A stretch of DNA of 6,443 nucleotides from Acidobacteriota bacterium (lineage in GTDB: Bacteria; Acidobacteriota; Thermoanaerobaculia; Gp7-AA8): the NCBI GenBank assembly GCA_003222375.1, contig QHVX01000257.1, forward strand, positions 1-6,443. Reading direction: 5' to 3'. Shown here in pieces: positions 6,191-6,443 of the stretch. How positions within the stretch are numbered: the stretch's first letter is position 1; every line of letters starts with the position of its first letter. The position numbers and the translations under genes were made by a program. The notes under the pieces were generated by a model. It did not search any database. It worked only from the letters and a program-made list of their open reading frames with translations, and was not told where the DNA came from.

Positions 6191-6443
6191 TCAGAATCCC
6201 AGACGCCGGCGAATGACCTGATATTCAGGATCGTCGACAATTCCGCTCGTCCGGCTCATCCGGCTGATGCGGCCCGAAATGTCGCTGATGCGGTCCTGCG
6301 TGCCGGGATGGTCCTGGAAGAAGCGAGCGACCGCGCCGGGCCTGCTTCGCTCGAGGCTGAGAAGCTTTTCGAACATGTCGAGCATGCCGTGCGGGTCGTA
6401 GCCGGCCTGCGCCATGAAATCGAGGCCCATGTCGTCGGCTTGC
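6191..6443 (-). CDS. M48-family zinc metalloprotease, C-terminal fragment (5' end outside window)
   Basis: About 84 residues are visible, from the right edge to TGA at 6193-6191. The first residues, QADDMGLDFMAQAGYDPHGMLDMFEKL, match the segment just after the third zinc ligand in M48 peptidases (E-x-x-A-D-x-x-G-x-x-x-M-x-x-A-G-Y-D-P). Further on, ARFFQDHPGTQDRISDI matches the 'F-x-x-x-H-P-x-x-x-x-R-I' motif typical of the BepA/LoiP-like branch. The HExxH active site and the Glu ligand lie beyond the window, so activity cannot be judged. Such proteases usually act in the periplasm on damaged or misassembled envelope proteins. The short tail (to IRRRLGF) shows no TPR repeats, so it is unlikely to be full BepA. 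An internal ATG at 6430 is not the start. Confidence 0.87.
   Translation of the reverse strand, partial: QADDMGLDFMAQAGYDPHGMLDMFEKLLSLERSRPGAVARFFQDHPGTQDRISDISGRISRMSRTSGIVDDPEYQVIRRRLGF

Overview
The window looks like chromosomal DNA from a high-GC bacterium, most plausibly an Acidobacteriota-type lineage. This is an inference from three things: a paired DUF1549/DUF1553 plus DUF1501 gene module (typical of Planctomycetota, Verrucomicrobiota and Acidobacteriota), a KirBac channel, and a 'GTCATCCTGA...AAGGATCT' palindromic intergenic element of a style I associate with such genomes. No rRNA, tRNA, CRISPR array, transposase or phage gene is visible. Coding density is very high and no gap exceeds about 85 bases.

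Left block (1-2183, all + strand). In order: the end of a VanZ-like membrane protein, a stand-alone receiver (REC-only) response regulator, an unrecognised protein with one C-terminal membrane helix, and a complete KirBac-type inward-rectifier potassium channel with a TIGYGN filter. Gaps are 11 and 10 nt, and one pair overlaps by 32 nt, so this reads as one transcription unit. The unrecognised protein between a receiver and an ion channel is the most novel part of the window.

Middle block (2238-5471, + strand). A secreted DUF1549/DUF1553 protein with a CxxCH haem-type motif is followed 7 nt later by a Tat-signal DUF1501 protein. The two families normally occur as a pair. The DUF1549 gene is broken: at about 2513 the frame shifts, and the family's conserved 'FLRRVxLD' segment is missing at the same point. 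This is a small deletion, either a real mutation or an assembly error.

Right block (5474-6443). A 78-nt palindrome fills the 83-nt space between convergent genes and can fold, with every base assigned, into a cloverleaf of one closing stem and three hairpins. Beyond it, on the - strand, lie a zinc-ribbon membrane protein with a bacterial PH-like domain and, upstream of that, the C-terminus of an M48-family metalloprotease cut by the window edge.
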